Shown here: positions 8,329 to 16,676 of the stretch, piece by piece
How the letters are laid out: each line of letters begins with the position of its first letter
Numbering within the stretch: position 1 is the first letter of the stretch
DNA from: Bacillus cereus
GTDB lineage: Bacteria > Bacillota > Bacilli > Bacillales > Bacillaceae_G
Length of the DNA: 64,000 nucleotides
Reading direction: 5' to 3'
NCBI RefSeq assembly: GCF_025917685.1
Contig: NZ_CP089518.1
Location: 3,969,001 to 4,033,000 of the forward strand
The notes under the pieces: model-generated
The model's input: only the letters and a program-made list of their open reading frames with translations
What the model was told of the DNA's origin: nothing
Database searches by the model: none
Made by a program: the position numbers and the translations under genes

Positions 8329-8349
8329 GGCAGCTTATTTTCCGCTGCC
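8329..8349 (-). promoter_or_regulatory. Intercistronic hairpin between artP and artQ
   Basis: GGCAGC and GCTGCC form a 6-bp stem that includes the artP stop codon and is followed on the minus strand by TTTCACTTTT. Such hairpins commonly stabilise binding-protein mRNA or partly terminate transcription. Confidence 0.6.
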
Positions 8350-9114
8350 AAACCATTTCTTCACTAATTTATCCATTTCTCCATTTTCTTGCATTTTCTT
8401 AATTACTTTATTAAATTCTTCTGTTTTATCACTATTTTTTGGAAGAGCAATCGCTGCACCTACTTCTTCTGGTGCTTCTTGAATTTCAATCCCTTGTAGT
8501 TCTTTCATTTTTTCCAAATAATTTTTTGCAACCGTGTCTTCTATAATTGCAGCGTCAAAACGACCAGCTTTAATTTCTTGTACGATTTCTGGTATACGGT
8601 CACGTCCCTCAGCTTTGAAATCGACTTGTTTCTGAAATTCTTTTGCCTTTTCTTCTTGAATTGACCCTGTTTGTACCCCTACTTTTTTCCCTTTTAAATC
8701 TTCTAACGATTTAATATTAGAGCCCTTTTTTGAAACAATCATATTTTTAGCAACAAAATATATATCTGTGAAATCAGCATTATTTTTACGCTCTGCAGTT
8801 GGCGTCATACCCGCCATAACGAAATCAATTTTTCCTGAATTAAGAGATGCTAATAATCCACCAAAATCCATGTCTTTCACTTTCACTTCGTATCCAAGTT
8901 CTTTTCCGATATATTTGGCAATATCAACATCAAAGCCGATAATTTCATCACTTTTTGAAGCTTCCACGTATTCATACGGTTTATAGTCTGCTGAAGTCCC
9001 CATAACGAGTACTTTTTTATTTTTGACATTCGCCTTTTCTTCCCCATTACTACAAGCACTGAACATACTTACAATTAAAATAAGTGCAAATGATATTGAT
9101 AATAACTTCTTCAT
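8335..9114 (-). CDS. artP: Amino-acid ABC transporter, substrate-binding lipoprotein
   Basis: 259 residues. An N-terminal lipoprotein signal (MKKLLSISFALILIVSMFSAC) has its lipid-modified Cys at about residue 21, followed by a SBP_bac_3 domain: VMGTSADYKPYEYVE, IIGFDVDIAKYIGKELGYEVKV (parts), DFGGLLASLNSGKIDFVMAGMTPTAERK. It binds a polar amino acid outside the membrane and delivers it to ArtQ. A strong vegetative promoter lies upstream at 9175-9203, and three ATGCAT palindromes lie further upstream. Arginine is the likely ligand by similarity to B. subtilis ArtP; this is an inference. Confidence 0.9.
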   Translation of the reverse strand: MKKLLSISFALILIVSMFSACSNGEEKANVKNKKVLVMGTSADYKPYEYVEASKSDEIIGFDVDIAKYIGKELGYEVKVKDMDFGGLLASLNSGKIDFVMAGMTPTAERKNNADFTDIYFVAKNMIVSKKGSNIKSLEDLKGKKVGVQTGSIQEEKAKEFQKQVDFKAEGRDRIPEIVQEIKAGRFDAAIIEDTVAKNYLEKMKELQGIEIQEAPEEVGAAIALPKNSDKTEEFNKVIKKMQENGEMDKLVKKWFGSGK

Positions 9115-9174
9115 CTTTCTTCCCCCTAACGATGTATATTTAAAAGTTCAATAGTATATTTATTCGTTGTTTGT

Positions 9175-9203
9175 ATTGTATCAGTACTTTTATTTTTATG
9201 CAA
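9175..9203 (-). promoter_or_regulatory. Sigma-A promoter of artPQR
   Basis: On the minus strand TTGCAT (9198-9203), a 17-bp spacer and TACAAT (9175-9180). It is about 60 nt upstream of the artP start. Confidence 0.8.
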
Positions 9204-9250
9204 CATTTAAAATAAAAATAAACACAAAAACATTATTAAGTTCATTTTAT

Positions 9251-9288
9251 ATGCATAAAAACATGCATAAAATAACATTCCTATGCAT
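9251..9288. promoter_or_regulatory. Three ATGCAT palindromes upstream of artP
   Basis: ATGCAT occurs at 9251-9256, 9263-9268 and 9283-9288, within an AT-rich stretch 50-85 bp upstream of the -35. The -35 hexamer itself overlaps a fourth ATGCAA. It is a possible binding array for a regulator such as AhrC/ArgR, but the match to the ARG-box consensus is only partial. Confidence 0.4.
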
Positions 9289-9312
9289 GTCTAATCATTA
9301 TAAAAACTAAAT

Positions 9313-9357
9313 AAAAAAGCGGTACGTCCACTTGTTCGTGAACGTACCGCTTTTTCT
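9313..9357 (-). terminator. Terminator of brxB
   Basis: A long stem (AAGCGGTACGT...ACGTACCGCTT) with a loop near TTGTTC and a T-run on the minus strand, just after the brxB stop. Confidence 0.92.
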
Positions 9358-9362
9358 CTTCC

Positions 9363-9797
9363 TTATAGTTCTTCGCAATTGTCTTCGAAGTAAGATTGTA
9401 GTTTTGCAATTACTTGCATTGGTTCATGACCTTCAATTTCATGACGTTCTACCATCGTTACAATTTTTCCATCTTTCAATAAAGCAAATGATGGAGATGA
9501 AGGTGGATACCCTTCAAAATATTCACGAGCTCTTGCTGTTGCTTCTTTATCTTGCCCCGCAAATACCGTTACAAGGTGGTTAGGACGTTTATCATAATGT
9601 ACGGAATGTGCAGCAGCAGGGCGAGCAATGCCACCTGCACAGCCACATACAGAGTTTACCATTACAAGTGTTGTACCATTTCTTTTAAATGCTTCTTCAA
9701 CTGCTTCTGGTGTCGTCAATTCTGTATATCCTGCAGATACAATCTCCTCACGTGCTTGACGGACAACATCATTCATAAAAAAGTTAAAGTTAATCAA
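9363..9797 (-). CDS. brxB: Bacilliredoxin (BrxA/BrxB family)
   Basis: 144 residues, thioredoxin-fold DUF1094/YphP-YqiW family. The redox centre [13 protein letters not shown] (Cys near residues 52 and 54) is the unusual C-X-C active site. Bacilliredoxins remove bacillithiol from oxidised proteins under hypochlorite or thiol stress in the cytosol. It lies next to the art genes just as yqiW (brxB) does in B. subtilis, which supports the B paralogue. It has its own terminator and a striking palindrome overlapping its putative promoter at 9852-9875. Confidence 0.9.
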   Translation of the reverse strand: MINFNFFMNDVVRQAREEIVSAGYTELTTPEAVEEAFKRNGTTLVMVNSVCGCAGGIARPAAAHSVHYDKRPNHLVTVFAGQDKEATARAREYFEGYPPSSPSFALLKDGKIVTMVERHEIEGHEPMQVIAKLQSYFEDNCEEL

Positions 9798-9851
9798 TCT
9801 TTTCCCTCCTCTAATTCTACCTATTTGTATCTTACCAGTTAATGTTTAGAG

Positions 9852-9875
9852 AATACAAGTAAGTTTACTTGTATT
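9852..9875 (-). promoter_or_regulatory. 24-bp palindrome in the brxB promoter region
   Basis: AATACAAGTAA and TTACTTGTATT are perfect 11-bp arms around GT. On the minus strand the right end gives a -35-like TTGTAT, with TAAGAT 18 bp downstream. The geometry suggests an operator rather than a terminator, since no T-run follows. Confidence 0.5.
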
Positions 9876-9882
9876 TCAGCAT

Positions 9883-9922
9883 AGAAAAGGTGTTAGAGCT
9901 CTTGCTCTAACACCTTTTCTTA
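9883..9922 (-). terminator. Terminator of yjdF
   Basis: AGAAAAGGTGTTAGAGC / GCTCTAACACCTTTTCT is a 17-bp stem with a 4-nt loop. It overlaps the yjdF stop codon. Confidence 0.9.
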
Positions 9923-10327
9923 ATGACCTCGATGTTTTTGCTTTGCCTTTTGTACTTTTATTAAACGTCTTCTTTGCTTTTCAGCCTCTCGTTTCTCTTT
10001 AGATTGCACTCGCTTTTCTTGTTTATGCAACTCGTAAGATAAACTAATTGCCTCCTGCGCCTTTGTAAAACGTTTTACAGTTACTTCTTTTGCTGCTTGT
10101 CGTATGATACGCTTTATACTTTTTGGACGCTGTTTTTCTTTAACTTCCACACCACATCTTGCAAAGTGCTGAAAATATGCTAACAATGGACCATTTACAA
10201 ATATAAGCACTTCTTCGTCTGACGGTTCCGTTCCAAAAGTATACCTCGCACCATACAATTTACCTTTTTCTTTACATGTAATAATTCCTACAAAAAATTG
10301 ACCATCATGATATACTGTCAACTCCAT
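9920..10327 (-). CDS. yjdF: YjdF family protein (DUF2992)
   Basis: 135 residues. The N-terminal half starts MELTVYHDGQFFVGI and contains LIFVNGPLLAYFQ. The C-terminal third is very basic and helical (KEKREAEKQRRRLIKVQKAKQ), suggesting RNA or nucleic-acid contact. The family is defined by B. subtilis YjdF, whose mRNA carries the yjdF riboswitch, reported to respond to azaaromatic compounds. The biochemical role is unknown. The structured leader at 10328-10440, with its anti-Shine-Dalgarno, supports the identification and implies control at translation. Confidence 0.85.
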   Translation of the reverse strand: MELTVYHDGQFFVGIITCKEKGKLYGARYTFGTEPSDEEVLIFVNGPLLAYFQHFARCGVEVKEKQRPKSIKRIIRQAAKEVTVKRFTKAQEAISLSYELHKQEKRVQSKEKREAEKQRRRLIKVQKAKQKHRGH

Positions 10328-10333
10328 CGACAG

Positions 10334-10439
10334 CCCCTCCTAAAAAATATTAGAAATACTGGACATCCCGGAGGGGGAAGGTTACTGACATGAGATCATG
10401 CGTCTGGACTACCAACCAGAACTGTGTTTTTGTATTTCT
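10334..10439 (-). promoter_or_regulatory. yjdF riboswitch (probable)
   Basis: Reading the minus strand, AGAAATAC (10432-10439) pairs perfectly with GTATTTCT (10352-10359) to close a domain of about 88 nt. Inside are UCUGG...CCAGA and CAUGA...UCAUG hairpins, then CCCCCUCC (10370-10377). This last segment is complementary to the yjdF Shine-Dalgarno AGGAGGGG (10334-10341), so the ligand could decide whether the ribosome site is free. Position and layout fit the yjdF motif. A covariance-model search would settle it. Confidence 0.75.
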
Positions 10440-10445
10440 TCTACT

Positions 10446-10474
10446 ATTGTATCTTACTTTTCCATAATTTTCAT
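10446..10474 (-). promoter_or_regulatory. Possible yjdF promoter
   Basis: TACAAT (10446-10451 on the minus strand) lies 17 bp from a weak ATGAAA -35 that is still inside the end of the Nudix gene. Confidence 0.35.
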
Positions 10475-10912
10475 ATATTCAACAATCATTTTTTTATGCG
10501 ATCCTACAATATAGTCGGGTAGTTCTGTTACTGGGAAGAATTTAAGCTGAACCGCTTCTTCTTTATTCATAACAAAGTTCCCTTCATATTCATCGGTATA
10601 ATAAGCTGTCGTTACAGATTGAAATTCATCACCGTTTGCTAATTTTGTAAAATAGTTCGCTCCAGAAAATACATTGATTAATCGAAGGTTCTTTACTTCT
10701 ATTCCTGTCTCTTCGTATACTTCACGGTAAGCTGTTTCCTCTGGTGATTCACCAAGCTCCATTAACCCGCCAGGCAGCCCCCATTTTCCGTAAGGCTCTG
10801 TTCTTTGCTGTAATAATACATATCCGCTTTCATTGATAACGAGTACAACAGCACCAACTAAAATTAAAGGGCGATGACCAACTATTTTTCGTAATTCTTC
10901 TACATATCCCAT
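10454..10912 (-). CDS. Nudix hydrolase
   Basis: 152 residues. The Nudix box G-x5-E-x7-REVYEETGIEV is complete (GGLMELGESPEETAYREVYE, about residues 48-67), giving Mg2+-dependent hydrolysis of nucleoside diphosphate-linked substrates. N-terminal VGAVVLVINESGYVLLQQR is typical of the fold. The substrate is not predictable. It is single and lies just upstream of yjdF. Confidence 0.85.
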   Translation of the reverse strand: MGYVEELRKIVGHRPLILVGAVVLVINESGYVLLQQRTEPYGKWGLPGGLMELGESPEETAYREVYEETGIEVKNLRLINVFSGANYFTKLANGDEFQSVTTAYYTDEYEGNFVMNKEEAVQLKFFPVTELPDYIVGSHKKMIVEYMKIMEK

Positions 10913-10987
10913 CGAATCGAATCGCCTCCTTTTTTGTTGTCCACACTATTGTATCATATGTATGAAACGACAAAATGCGTATATTTT

Positions 10988-11692
10988 TCATTTTTTTAAC
11001 AAAATATTTATTTTATGAGCTTCATCTACTGTAGCTAACATAATGGATTCGACTTCTGCACTCTTCTCTAGAAATTCTCTCGCCCAATCTTCTGTTTTTC
11101 CTACTAAAGCAAGAACATCTTGCTGAATCCTCCCATCCTTTACTAGCACAAAAGAAACTGGAGATCTTCTTCCTGCCACTTTAAGATCACGCCGAGAAAC
11201 TGCTTCGTATTCTGGATACTGAAATATAGAAACAACACCGCTTGCTTCCCATAATGCTAATTTAACCGTTTGAATATCGCTCACATTTCGCATGCGAAGT
11301 TCTGAAAATAAATATTCCACCGTAATTCTCGCTTTTTTTAAATTGCTAAAATCAATGGAACCATTATGTATAAGAATAATAGGTGCTGGCTCTAAAAAGC
11401 GTCTCCATCTATCCCATTTCAACATTAAAACAGAGCTTATTATGTGAAGTACAACGAGTATGAACGTTGTGATCATCGAACCGAGTAATCCGACCTTTTC
11501 GTCAGATAGCGCATTAGAAATATTCCCGCCAAGCAATAACACTAATACAACATCTAAAAAGCGAAGTTGTGCGATAGATCTTTGCCCCATCGCTTTCGCA
11601 ACTAATATTAAAAATATGTACGCTATAATAGCCCGAGCAACCCATTCACTATTAGAAAGATGCCGTGCCCCTTCAAAAATATGCATATGCAT
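10988..11692 (-). CDS. YetF/DUF421 family membrane protein
   Basis: About 234 residues. Three N-terminal transmembrane segments (residues ~20-90, with AKAMGQRSIAQLRFLDVVL) precede a soluble C-terminal domain with ILIHNGSIDFSNLKKARITVEYL and LALWEASGVVSIFQ. This is the YetF pattern (DUF421 plus YetF C-terminal). Function is unknown; relatives occur in spore formers and may be in the spore membrane. ATG 11692 has AGGAG at 9 nt; a GTG one codon earlier is also open. Confidence 0.8.
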   Translation of the reverse strand: MHMHIFEGARHLSNSEWVARAIIAYIFLILVAKAMGQRSIAQLRFLDVVLVLLLGGNISNALSDEKVGLLGSMITTFILVVLHIISSVLMLKWDRWRRFLEPAPIILIHNGSIDFSNLKKARITVEYLFSELRMRNVSDIQTVKLALWEASGVVSIFQYPEYEAVSRRDLKVAGRRSPVSFVLVKDGRIQQDVLALVGKTEDWAREFLEKSAEVESIMLATVDEAHKINILLKK

Positions 11693-11762
11693 CACTTTGC
11701 ACTCCTTACCCGTCTCAAACTGCTATTCTGTTTTAGTTTGCAACGTTTAAGAGCATATATGT

Positions 11763-11803
11763 AAAAAAGCTGATTCGTTTAAAAACGAACCAGCTTTTTT
11801 TAC
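11763..11803 (-). terminator. Terminator of the RodA-like gene
   Basis: On the minus strand AAAAAGCTGGTTCG...CGAATCAGCTTTTTT with a T-tail, overlapping the 3' end of the gene. Confidence 0.9.
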
Positions 11804-12978
11804 TTAACTGAAAACATATATTTTTTATACGTTTTCCGTACCGATAATATGAGTCCCATCATAATCATATTCGAGAATAAGGAACTTCCCCCATATGATA
11901 AGAAAGGTAATGCGATACCTTTTACAGGCATTAATCCAACGATCATACCGATATTTTGGAATATTTGAACCGTTAGTATTCCTATTGATCCAGCACATAA
12001 TAATGTACCAAATAAATTATCAGCAGAATAACCGATAATAATTGTTCGATATAGTAGCAATAGGAACAAGAACACGACTAACGCCGCTACTATAAATCCA
12101 CCTTCTTCGGCAATTGTAGCGAAAATAAAGTCAGTATGCTTCTCCGGGATATAGACATTCCCTTCGCCAAATCCCTTTCCTTCCATACCTCCACTACCTA
12201 CAGCTAAAATCGATTGCTGTGTTTGATAGCCTTGATCTGCATTTTCAAATGGATTTAACCAACCTACAATACGCGACTGTTGGTGAGGTTTTAGTAAAGT
12301 AACTAAATTATTAAAGAAGAAATCCTCATACCTTACGTAAATAAATATTAACGCGGATAATATGGTCACCGGAATAACTGTACATAACGCTATCAATTTC
12401 TTCTGAATACCTGACATAAATAAAATACATGCAATGGCAGCAGCATATAAGAACACCATACCTGTATCCGGTTGGCTATATACAACAGCCGTAGGAGGAA
12501 TAGCTACTAACATTACCTTCCCTATTAATATTAGGTCTGTTTTAAATGTTCGAACCACATACTGTGCATTATGCTTTACTGCTAAATTTGCTACTAACAT
12601 AACCAGTGCAATTTTGAAAAACTCCGACGGTTGAATAGATCCAATTACCGGAAACCTAAACCATCTTTTCGCCCCAAGTATCTCAGGTGTAAAGCTTGAA
12701 ACTGGTAATATCTTCAACAAAATAATCGAAGCAAATGTAGCAATATACAATGGCCAAGATAGTTTTTGTAGCTGATCTGAATCAACACTTGCAACAAGAA
12801 GTAACATTACAATCCCAATTATGTAGTTAACACCTTGCTTCAGAGCAAAATTCTCAGCCCCATATTGTCCAGTTTGCTGACTGCTATATATAGCCGTTAT
12901 ACTTGTAACACATAGTGCAAACAAAATTAAAATTAATTTTACATCTAAACTCTTAAAAAACTCGGTACTTCTTTTCAT
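11800..12978 (-). CDS. FtsW/RodA/SpoVE family protein (SEDS)
   Basis: About 392 residues with roughly ten hydrophobic segments. Family motifs are present: IGSIQPSEFFKIALVM near residue 115, PDTGMVFLYAAAIACILF near 175, and PEKHTDFIFATIAEEGGF near 280, with LSYGGSSLFSNM near the end. SEDS proteins polymerise peptidoglycan glycan strands with a partner PBP in the membrane. The sequence is closer to RodA-like paralogues than to cell-division FtsW, but the B. cereus group has several, so the specific role is uncertain. ATG 12978 has AGGAGG at 5 nt; the frame is open from 12996. Confidence 0.85.
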   Translation of the reverse strand: MKRSTEFFKSLDVKLILILFALCVTSITAIYSSQQTGQYGAENFALKQGVNYIIGIVMLLLVASVDSDQLQKLSWPLYIATFASIILLKILPVSSFTPEILGAKRWFRFPVIGSIQPSEFFKIALVMLVANLAVKHNAQYVVRTFKTDLILIGKVMLVAIPPTAVVYSQPDTGMVFLYAAAIACILFMSGIQKKLIALCTVIPVTILSALIFIYVRYEDFFFNNLVTLLKPHQQSRIVGWLNPFENADQGYQTQQSILAVGSGGMEGKGFGEGNVYIPEKHTDFIFATIAEEGGFIVAALVVFLFLLLLYRTIIIGYSADNLFGTLLCAGSIGILTVQIFQNIGMIVGLMPVKGIALPFLSYGGSSLFSNMIMMGLILSVRKTYKKYMFSVK

Positions 12979-13291
12979 GACATCCTCCTGAAACATTGTT
13001 ACAGCAAAATAAAAAACCAGGAGTCAACATTCTTCATGTTTTGACGACTGATTACACATTATCTATAAAACACTTATATAGAATAACTCTCTTTTTCATA
13101 CAATACAATATATTATACTACAGTTTCATCAGTAAGATTTGCCAAAAAAATTATTCTTTTCTTATTTTATATCTATATACCATATATCAGCAATGTATTT
13201 TCGTAAATTCCTAATACATAATCGTTCATTGTAAGATTACTGGGAAAAGTTTTGTACATATAGTAGGATGCAGATGAAGAAATAAGATAAT
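12979..13291. other. Intergenic region, no gene seen
   Basis: About 310 bp of AT-rich DNA between the RodA-like gene start and the bkdB terminator. A 72-codon open frame exists on the plus strand but lacks a Shine-Dalgarno and has unusual composition. On the minus strand a TATAAT is present but has no -35 at proper spacing. Nothing else is recognised. Confidence 0.6.
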
Positions 13292-13320
13292 AAAAAGCTC
13301 GCATAAGCGAGCTTTTTATT
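13292..13320 (-). terminator. Terminator of the bkd operon
   Basis: AAAAAGCTCGC-ATAA-GCGAGCTTTTT stem followed by further Ts on the minus strand, directly at the bkdB stop. Confidence 0.92.
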
Positions 13321-14635
13321 AATATACAGATGTATTATTTTCTGACATGTTTTCTAAAATTTCTTTTACACGTCCTAAGAATTTACCACAAATTAAACCA
13401 TCAAGTACACGGTGATCAAGTGATAAACATAAGTTAACCATGTCACGAGCACCAAACATACCATTATCCATAATTACTGGGCGTTTTACAATTGATTCAA
13501 CTTGTAAAATAGCCGCTTGTGGGTAATTAATAATCCCCATAGATTGAACGGAACCAAATGATCCTGTGTTATTAATTGTAAATGTTCCGCCTTGCATTTC
13601 GTCCGCTTTTAACGACTTCGTGCGTACTTTTCCTGCAAGTTCTGTAATTTCACGAGCGATGCCTTTAATCGTCTTCTCGTCCGCTTGTTTAATTACTGGT
13701 ACAAATAACTCTTCTTCTGTTGCAACAGCGATAGAAAGGTTAATATCTTTCTTCTGAACAATTTTATCGCCAGCCCACATTGAATTGATTTGAGGATATT
13801 CTTTTAACGCTTGTGCTACTGCTTTTACGAAGAAAGCAAAGAACGTTAAGTTAAAGCCTTCACGCTTTTTGAAATCGCCTTTAATTGTATTACGGTATGA
13901 CACAAGGTTTGTCACATCTACTTCAATCATCATCCAAGCGTGTGGCGCCTCATGTTTACTACGTAACATATTCGCTGCAATTGCTTTACGCACACCTGTT
14001 ACTGGAATTTCGATATCTCCAGGCATTGTCGGAACAGAAACTGGTTTCGCAGCTTCTACTTTTTGTGCTACCGGCGCTGCTTTTGGTGCTTCTGGACGCG
14101 CTTCTACTACCGCTGCTACAGCTTCCTCTTTTTTCGCACCAGCTTGCGGAATATTTCCAGATTCCACTAGCTTTAAAATATCTTTACGAGTAATACGTCC
14201 ATTTGATCCTGTACCTTCTACTAGATCTAAATCAACATTATGCTCGCCCGCAAGTTTTAATACCGCTGGTGAAAAACGTGGTTTTCCATCAGTTGGTTGT
14301 TTCGCTTTCGGTGCTTTTTCAGGCGTAGTTACTTCTGCCTTTGGTTCTTCTTTCGTTTTTTCCTCAACAGCTGTTGCAGCTACTTCATCTGCGCCTTCTA
14401 CTTGAATGACACAAACAACTTCACCTACAGCTAACGTATCACCTTCACCAGCTATTAACTCTTTCACAATACCCGTGAAAGAAGATGGTACTTCGGCATT
14501 TACTTTATCAGTCATTACTTCTGCAAGCGGATCATACTTATTTACGTGATCGCCAACATTAACGAGCCATTTACTAATTGTGCCCTCTGTAACGCTCTCC
14601 CCGAGCTGAGGCATTGTAATATTTTCTACAGCCAT
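13319..14635 (-). CDS. bkdB: Branched-chain keto-acid dehydrogenase E2
   Basis: 438 residues. Lipoyl domain at residues 1-80 with lipoyl-Lys in EVMTDKVNAEVPSS near 44, an Ala/Lys/Pro-rich linker, a peripheral-subunit-binding domain near 120-160 (PRFSPAVLKLAGEHNVDLD), a second linker rich in Ala, Val and Pro, and a catalytic acyltransferase domain from about 210 to the end with LSLDHRVLDG (catalytic His). It transfers the branched acyl group to CoA in the Bkd complex. Last gene of the ptb-bkd operon; followed by a strong terminator. Confidence 0.95.
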   Translation of the reverse strand: MAVENITMPQLGESVTEGTISKWLVNVGDHVNKYDPLAEVMTDKVNAEVPSSFTGIVKELIAGEGDTLAVGEVVCVIQVEGADEVAATAVEEKTKEEPKAEVTTPEKAPKAKQPTDGKPRFSPAVLKLAGEHNVDLDLVEGTGSNGRITRKDILKLVESGNIPQAGAKKEEAVAAVVEARPEAPKAAPVAQKVEAAKPVSVPTMPGDIEIPVTGVRKAIAANMLRSKHEAPHAWMMIEVDVTNLVSYRNTIKGDFKKREGFNLTFFAFFVKAVAQALKEYPQINSMWAGDKIVQKKDINLSIAVATEEELFVPVIKQADEKTIKGIAREITELAGKVRTKSLKADEMQGGTFTINNTGSFGSVQSMGIINYPQAAILQVESIVKRPVIMDNGMFGARDMVNLCLSLDHRVLDGLICGKFLGRVKEILENMSENNTSVY

Positions 14636-14650
14636 GTATAGTCCCCCCGA

Positions 14651-15634
14651 TTAAAATTCCGCAAGTTCACGCATTGCTTTTTCAACTTTATCTGGATTTA
14701 CCATAAAGAATTTTTCCATTGTTGGTGCATATGGCATTGCTGGAACATCTGGACCTGCAAGACGTGCAATTGGTGCATCTAAATCAAACAGGCAATTTTC
14801 AGCAATAATTGCTGCCACTTCACTTATAATACTTCCTTCTTTATTGTCTTCTGTTACAAGAAGAACTTTACCCGTTTTAGAAGCTGCTTCAATGATCGCT
14901 TCTTTATCTAACGGATATACAGTACGTAAATCAAGAATGTGTGCAGAGATGCCATCTTGTGCTAACTTTTCAGCTGCTTGAAGAGCAAAGTGAACACATA
15001 ATCCGTATGTGATAACGGTAATATCATCACCTTCGCGTTTTACATCTGCTTTTCCGATTGGTAATACGTAGTCATCTTCTGGCACTTCACCTTTAATTAA
15101 GCGGTATGCACGTTTATGTTCAAAGAATAATACTGGATCTTCATCACGAATTGCAGCTTTTAGTAAACCTTTTGCATCATATGGTGTAGAAGGAATAACA
15201 ATTTTTAAACCTGGTTGGTTTGCAAACATCGCTTCTACAGATTGTGAATGATACAATGCACCGTGAACACCCCCACCAAATGGCGCACGTATTGTAACTG
15301 GACAAGTCCAATCGTTGTTAGAACGATAACGAATTTTTGCTGCCTCAGAAACAATTTGGTTTACTGCTGGCATGATGAAATCAGCAAACTGCATTTCAGC
15401 GATTGGGCGCATACCATACATTGCCGCACCAATTGCTACCCCAGCAATTGCAGATTCTGCAAGCGGTGCATCAAGTGCACGATCTTCACCAAATTGATCA
15501 TATAAACCGTGTGTCGCTTTAAACACGCCACCTTTTTTACCAACATCTTCTCCTAAAACGAATACTTTCTCATCGCGTTCCATTTCTTCGCGCATTGCTA
15601 ATGTAATAGCATCAATATAAGACATTACAGCCAT
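14651..15634 (-). CDS. bkdAB: Branched-chain keto-acid dehydrogenase E1 beta
   Basis: 327 residues, the standard size for E1 beta. The start MAVMSYIDAITLAMREEM and motif VFVLGEDVGKKGGVFKAT, then the central IAGVAIGAAMYGMRPIAEMQFADF, are diagnostic. With BkdAA it forms the TPP-dependent heterotetramer that decarboxylates 2-keto acids of Val, Leu and Ile. It lies 13 nt upstream of bkdB and overlaps the regulatory logic of the same operon. Confidence 0.95.
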   Translation of the reverse strand: MAVMSYIDAITLAMREEMERDEKVFVLGEDVGKKGGVFKATHGLYDQFGEDRALDAPLAESAIAGVAIGAAMYGMRPIAEMQFADFIMPAVNQIVSEAAKIRYRSNNDWTCPVTIRAPFGGGVHGALYHSQSVEAMFANQPGLKIVIPSTPYDAKGLLKAAIRDEDPVLFFEHKRAYRLIKGEVPEDDYVLPIGKADVKREGDDITVITYGLCVHFALQAAEKLAQDGISAHILDLRTVYPLDKEAIIEAASKTGKVLLVTEDNKEGSIISEVAAIIAENCLFDLDAPIARLAGPDVPAMPYAPTMEKFFMVNPDKVEKAMRELAEF

Positions 15635-15647
15635 GAAACGTTCCCCC

Positions 15648-16649
15648 CTATTCTGCGTATACGTGCTTCAATGCATCTTCAGGTGCTGCATACGGAGCAT
15701 TTTCTGCATATTCTGTTGCTTCATTTACGATATGCATAATTTCGTCTAACATTTGTTTTTCAAATTCCTCAGTTAACACGCCAGCTTCTTTTAAATAAGC
15801 TGCAAATGTTATAATTGAATCTTTTTTCTTTGCTTCTTCTACTTCTTCTTTATCACGATAAACACGATCGTCGTCGTCACTAGAATGTGCTGTTAAACGA
15901 TATGATACTGTTTCAATTAAAGTTGGGCCTTCACCACGTCGGCCGCGGTCTGCTGCTTCTTTTACAGCTTTATATACTGCAAGCGGATCGTTTCCGTCTA
16001 TTGTATATCCAGGCATACCGTAACCAATTGCACGATCTGATACGTTTTTACATGCTAATTGTTTTTCAACGGGAATAGAGATTGCATATTTGTTATTTTC
16101 ACACATGAAAATAACAGGTAGTTTGTGTACACCAGCAAAGTTTGCCCCTTCATGGAAGTCACCTTGGTTTGAAGAACCTTCTCCAAATGTAACGAACGTT
16201 ACTAAATCTTTCTTCTCCATTTTTCCAGCTAGTGCAATACCAACTGCGTGTGGTACTTGTGTTGTTACTGGAGATGAACCTGTAACAATACGATTTTTCT
16301 TTTGACCGAAGTGACCAGGCATTTGACGACCACCAGAGTTTGGATCTCCAGCTTTCGCGAAAGCTGACAACATAAGCTCTTTAGCTGTCATACCAAACGC
16401 TAGTACAACACCCATATCACGGTAGTATGGTAATGCATAATCTTTCTCTCTATCAAGAGCGAACGCTGCTCCAACTTGTGCAGCCTCTTGTCCTTGACAA
16501 GAAATTACGAATGGAATTTTACCTGCACGGTTTAATAACCACATACGTTCGTCGATTTTACGTGCAAGTAACATCGTACGGAACATTTCTAATACTTGCT
16601 CATCACTTAAGCCAAGCTCTTCATGGCGCTTTTCTTTTACTTCTGCCAT
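15648..16649 (-). CDS. bkdAA: Branched-chain keto-acid dehydrogenase E1 alpha
   Basis: 333 residues. The TPP-binding motif GEGSSNQGDFHEGANFAG...ENN lies near residues 150-180, with the phosphorylation-loop region YRLTAHSSDDDDRVYR near 240-255. It decarboxylates branched-chain 2-keto acids and reductively acylates the E2 lipoyl group. The close match and arrangement with bkdAB, bkdB and lpdV distinguish it from pyruvate dehydrogenase. Confidence 0.94.
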   Translation of the reverse strand: MAEVKEKRHEELGLSDEQVLEMFRTMLLARKIDERMWLLNRAGKIPFVISCQGQEAAQVGAAFALDREKDYALPYYRDMGVVLAFGMTAKELMLSAFAKAGDPNSGGRQMPGHFGQKKNRIVTGSSPVTTQVPHAVGIALAGKMEKKDLVTFVTFGEGSSNQGDFHEGANFAGVHKLPVIFMCENNKYAISIPVEKQLACKNVSDRAIGYGMPGYTIDGNDPLAVYKAVKEAADRGRRGEGPTLIETVSYRLTAHSSDDDDRVYRDKEEVEEAKKKDSIITFAAYLKEAGVLTEEFEKQMLDEIMHIVNEATEYAENAPYAAPEDALKHVYAE

Positions 16650-16676
16650 TTTTCATAACCTCCTAAATCCACATTT

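Noticed and set aside
12996..13214. 72-codon open frame upstream of the RodA-like gene
   Set aside because: No Shine-Dalgarno, overlaps the leader of the RodA-like gene, and its translation looks like read-through of AT-rich DNA.
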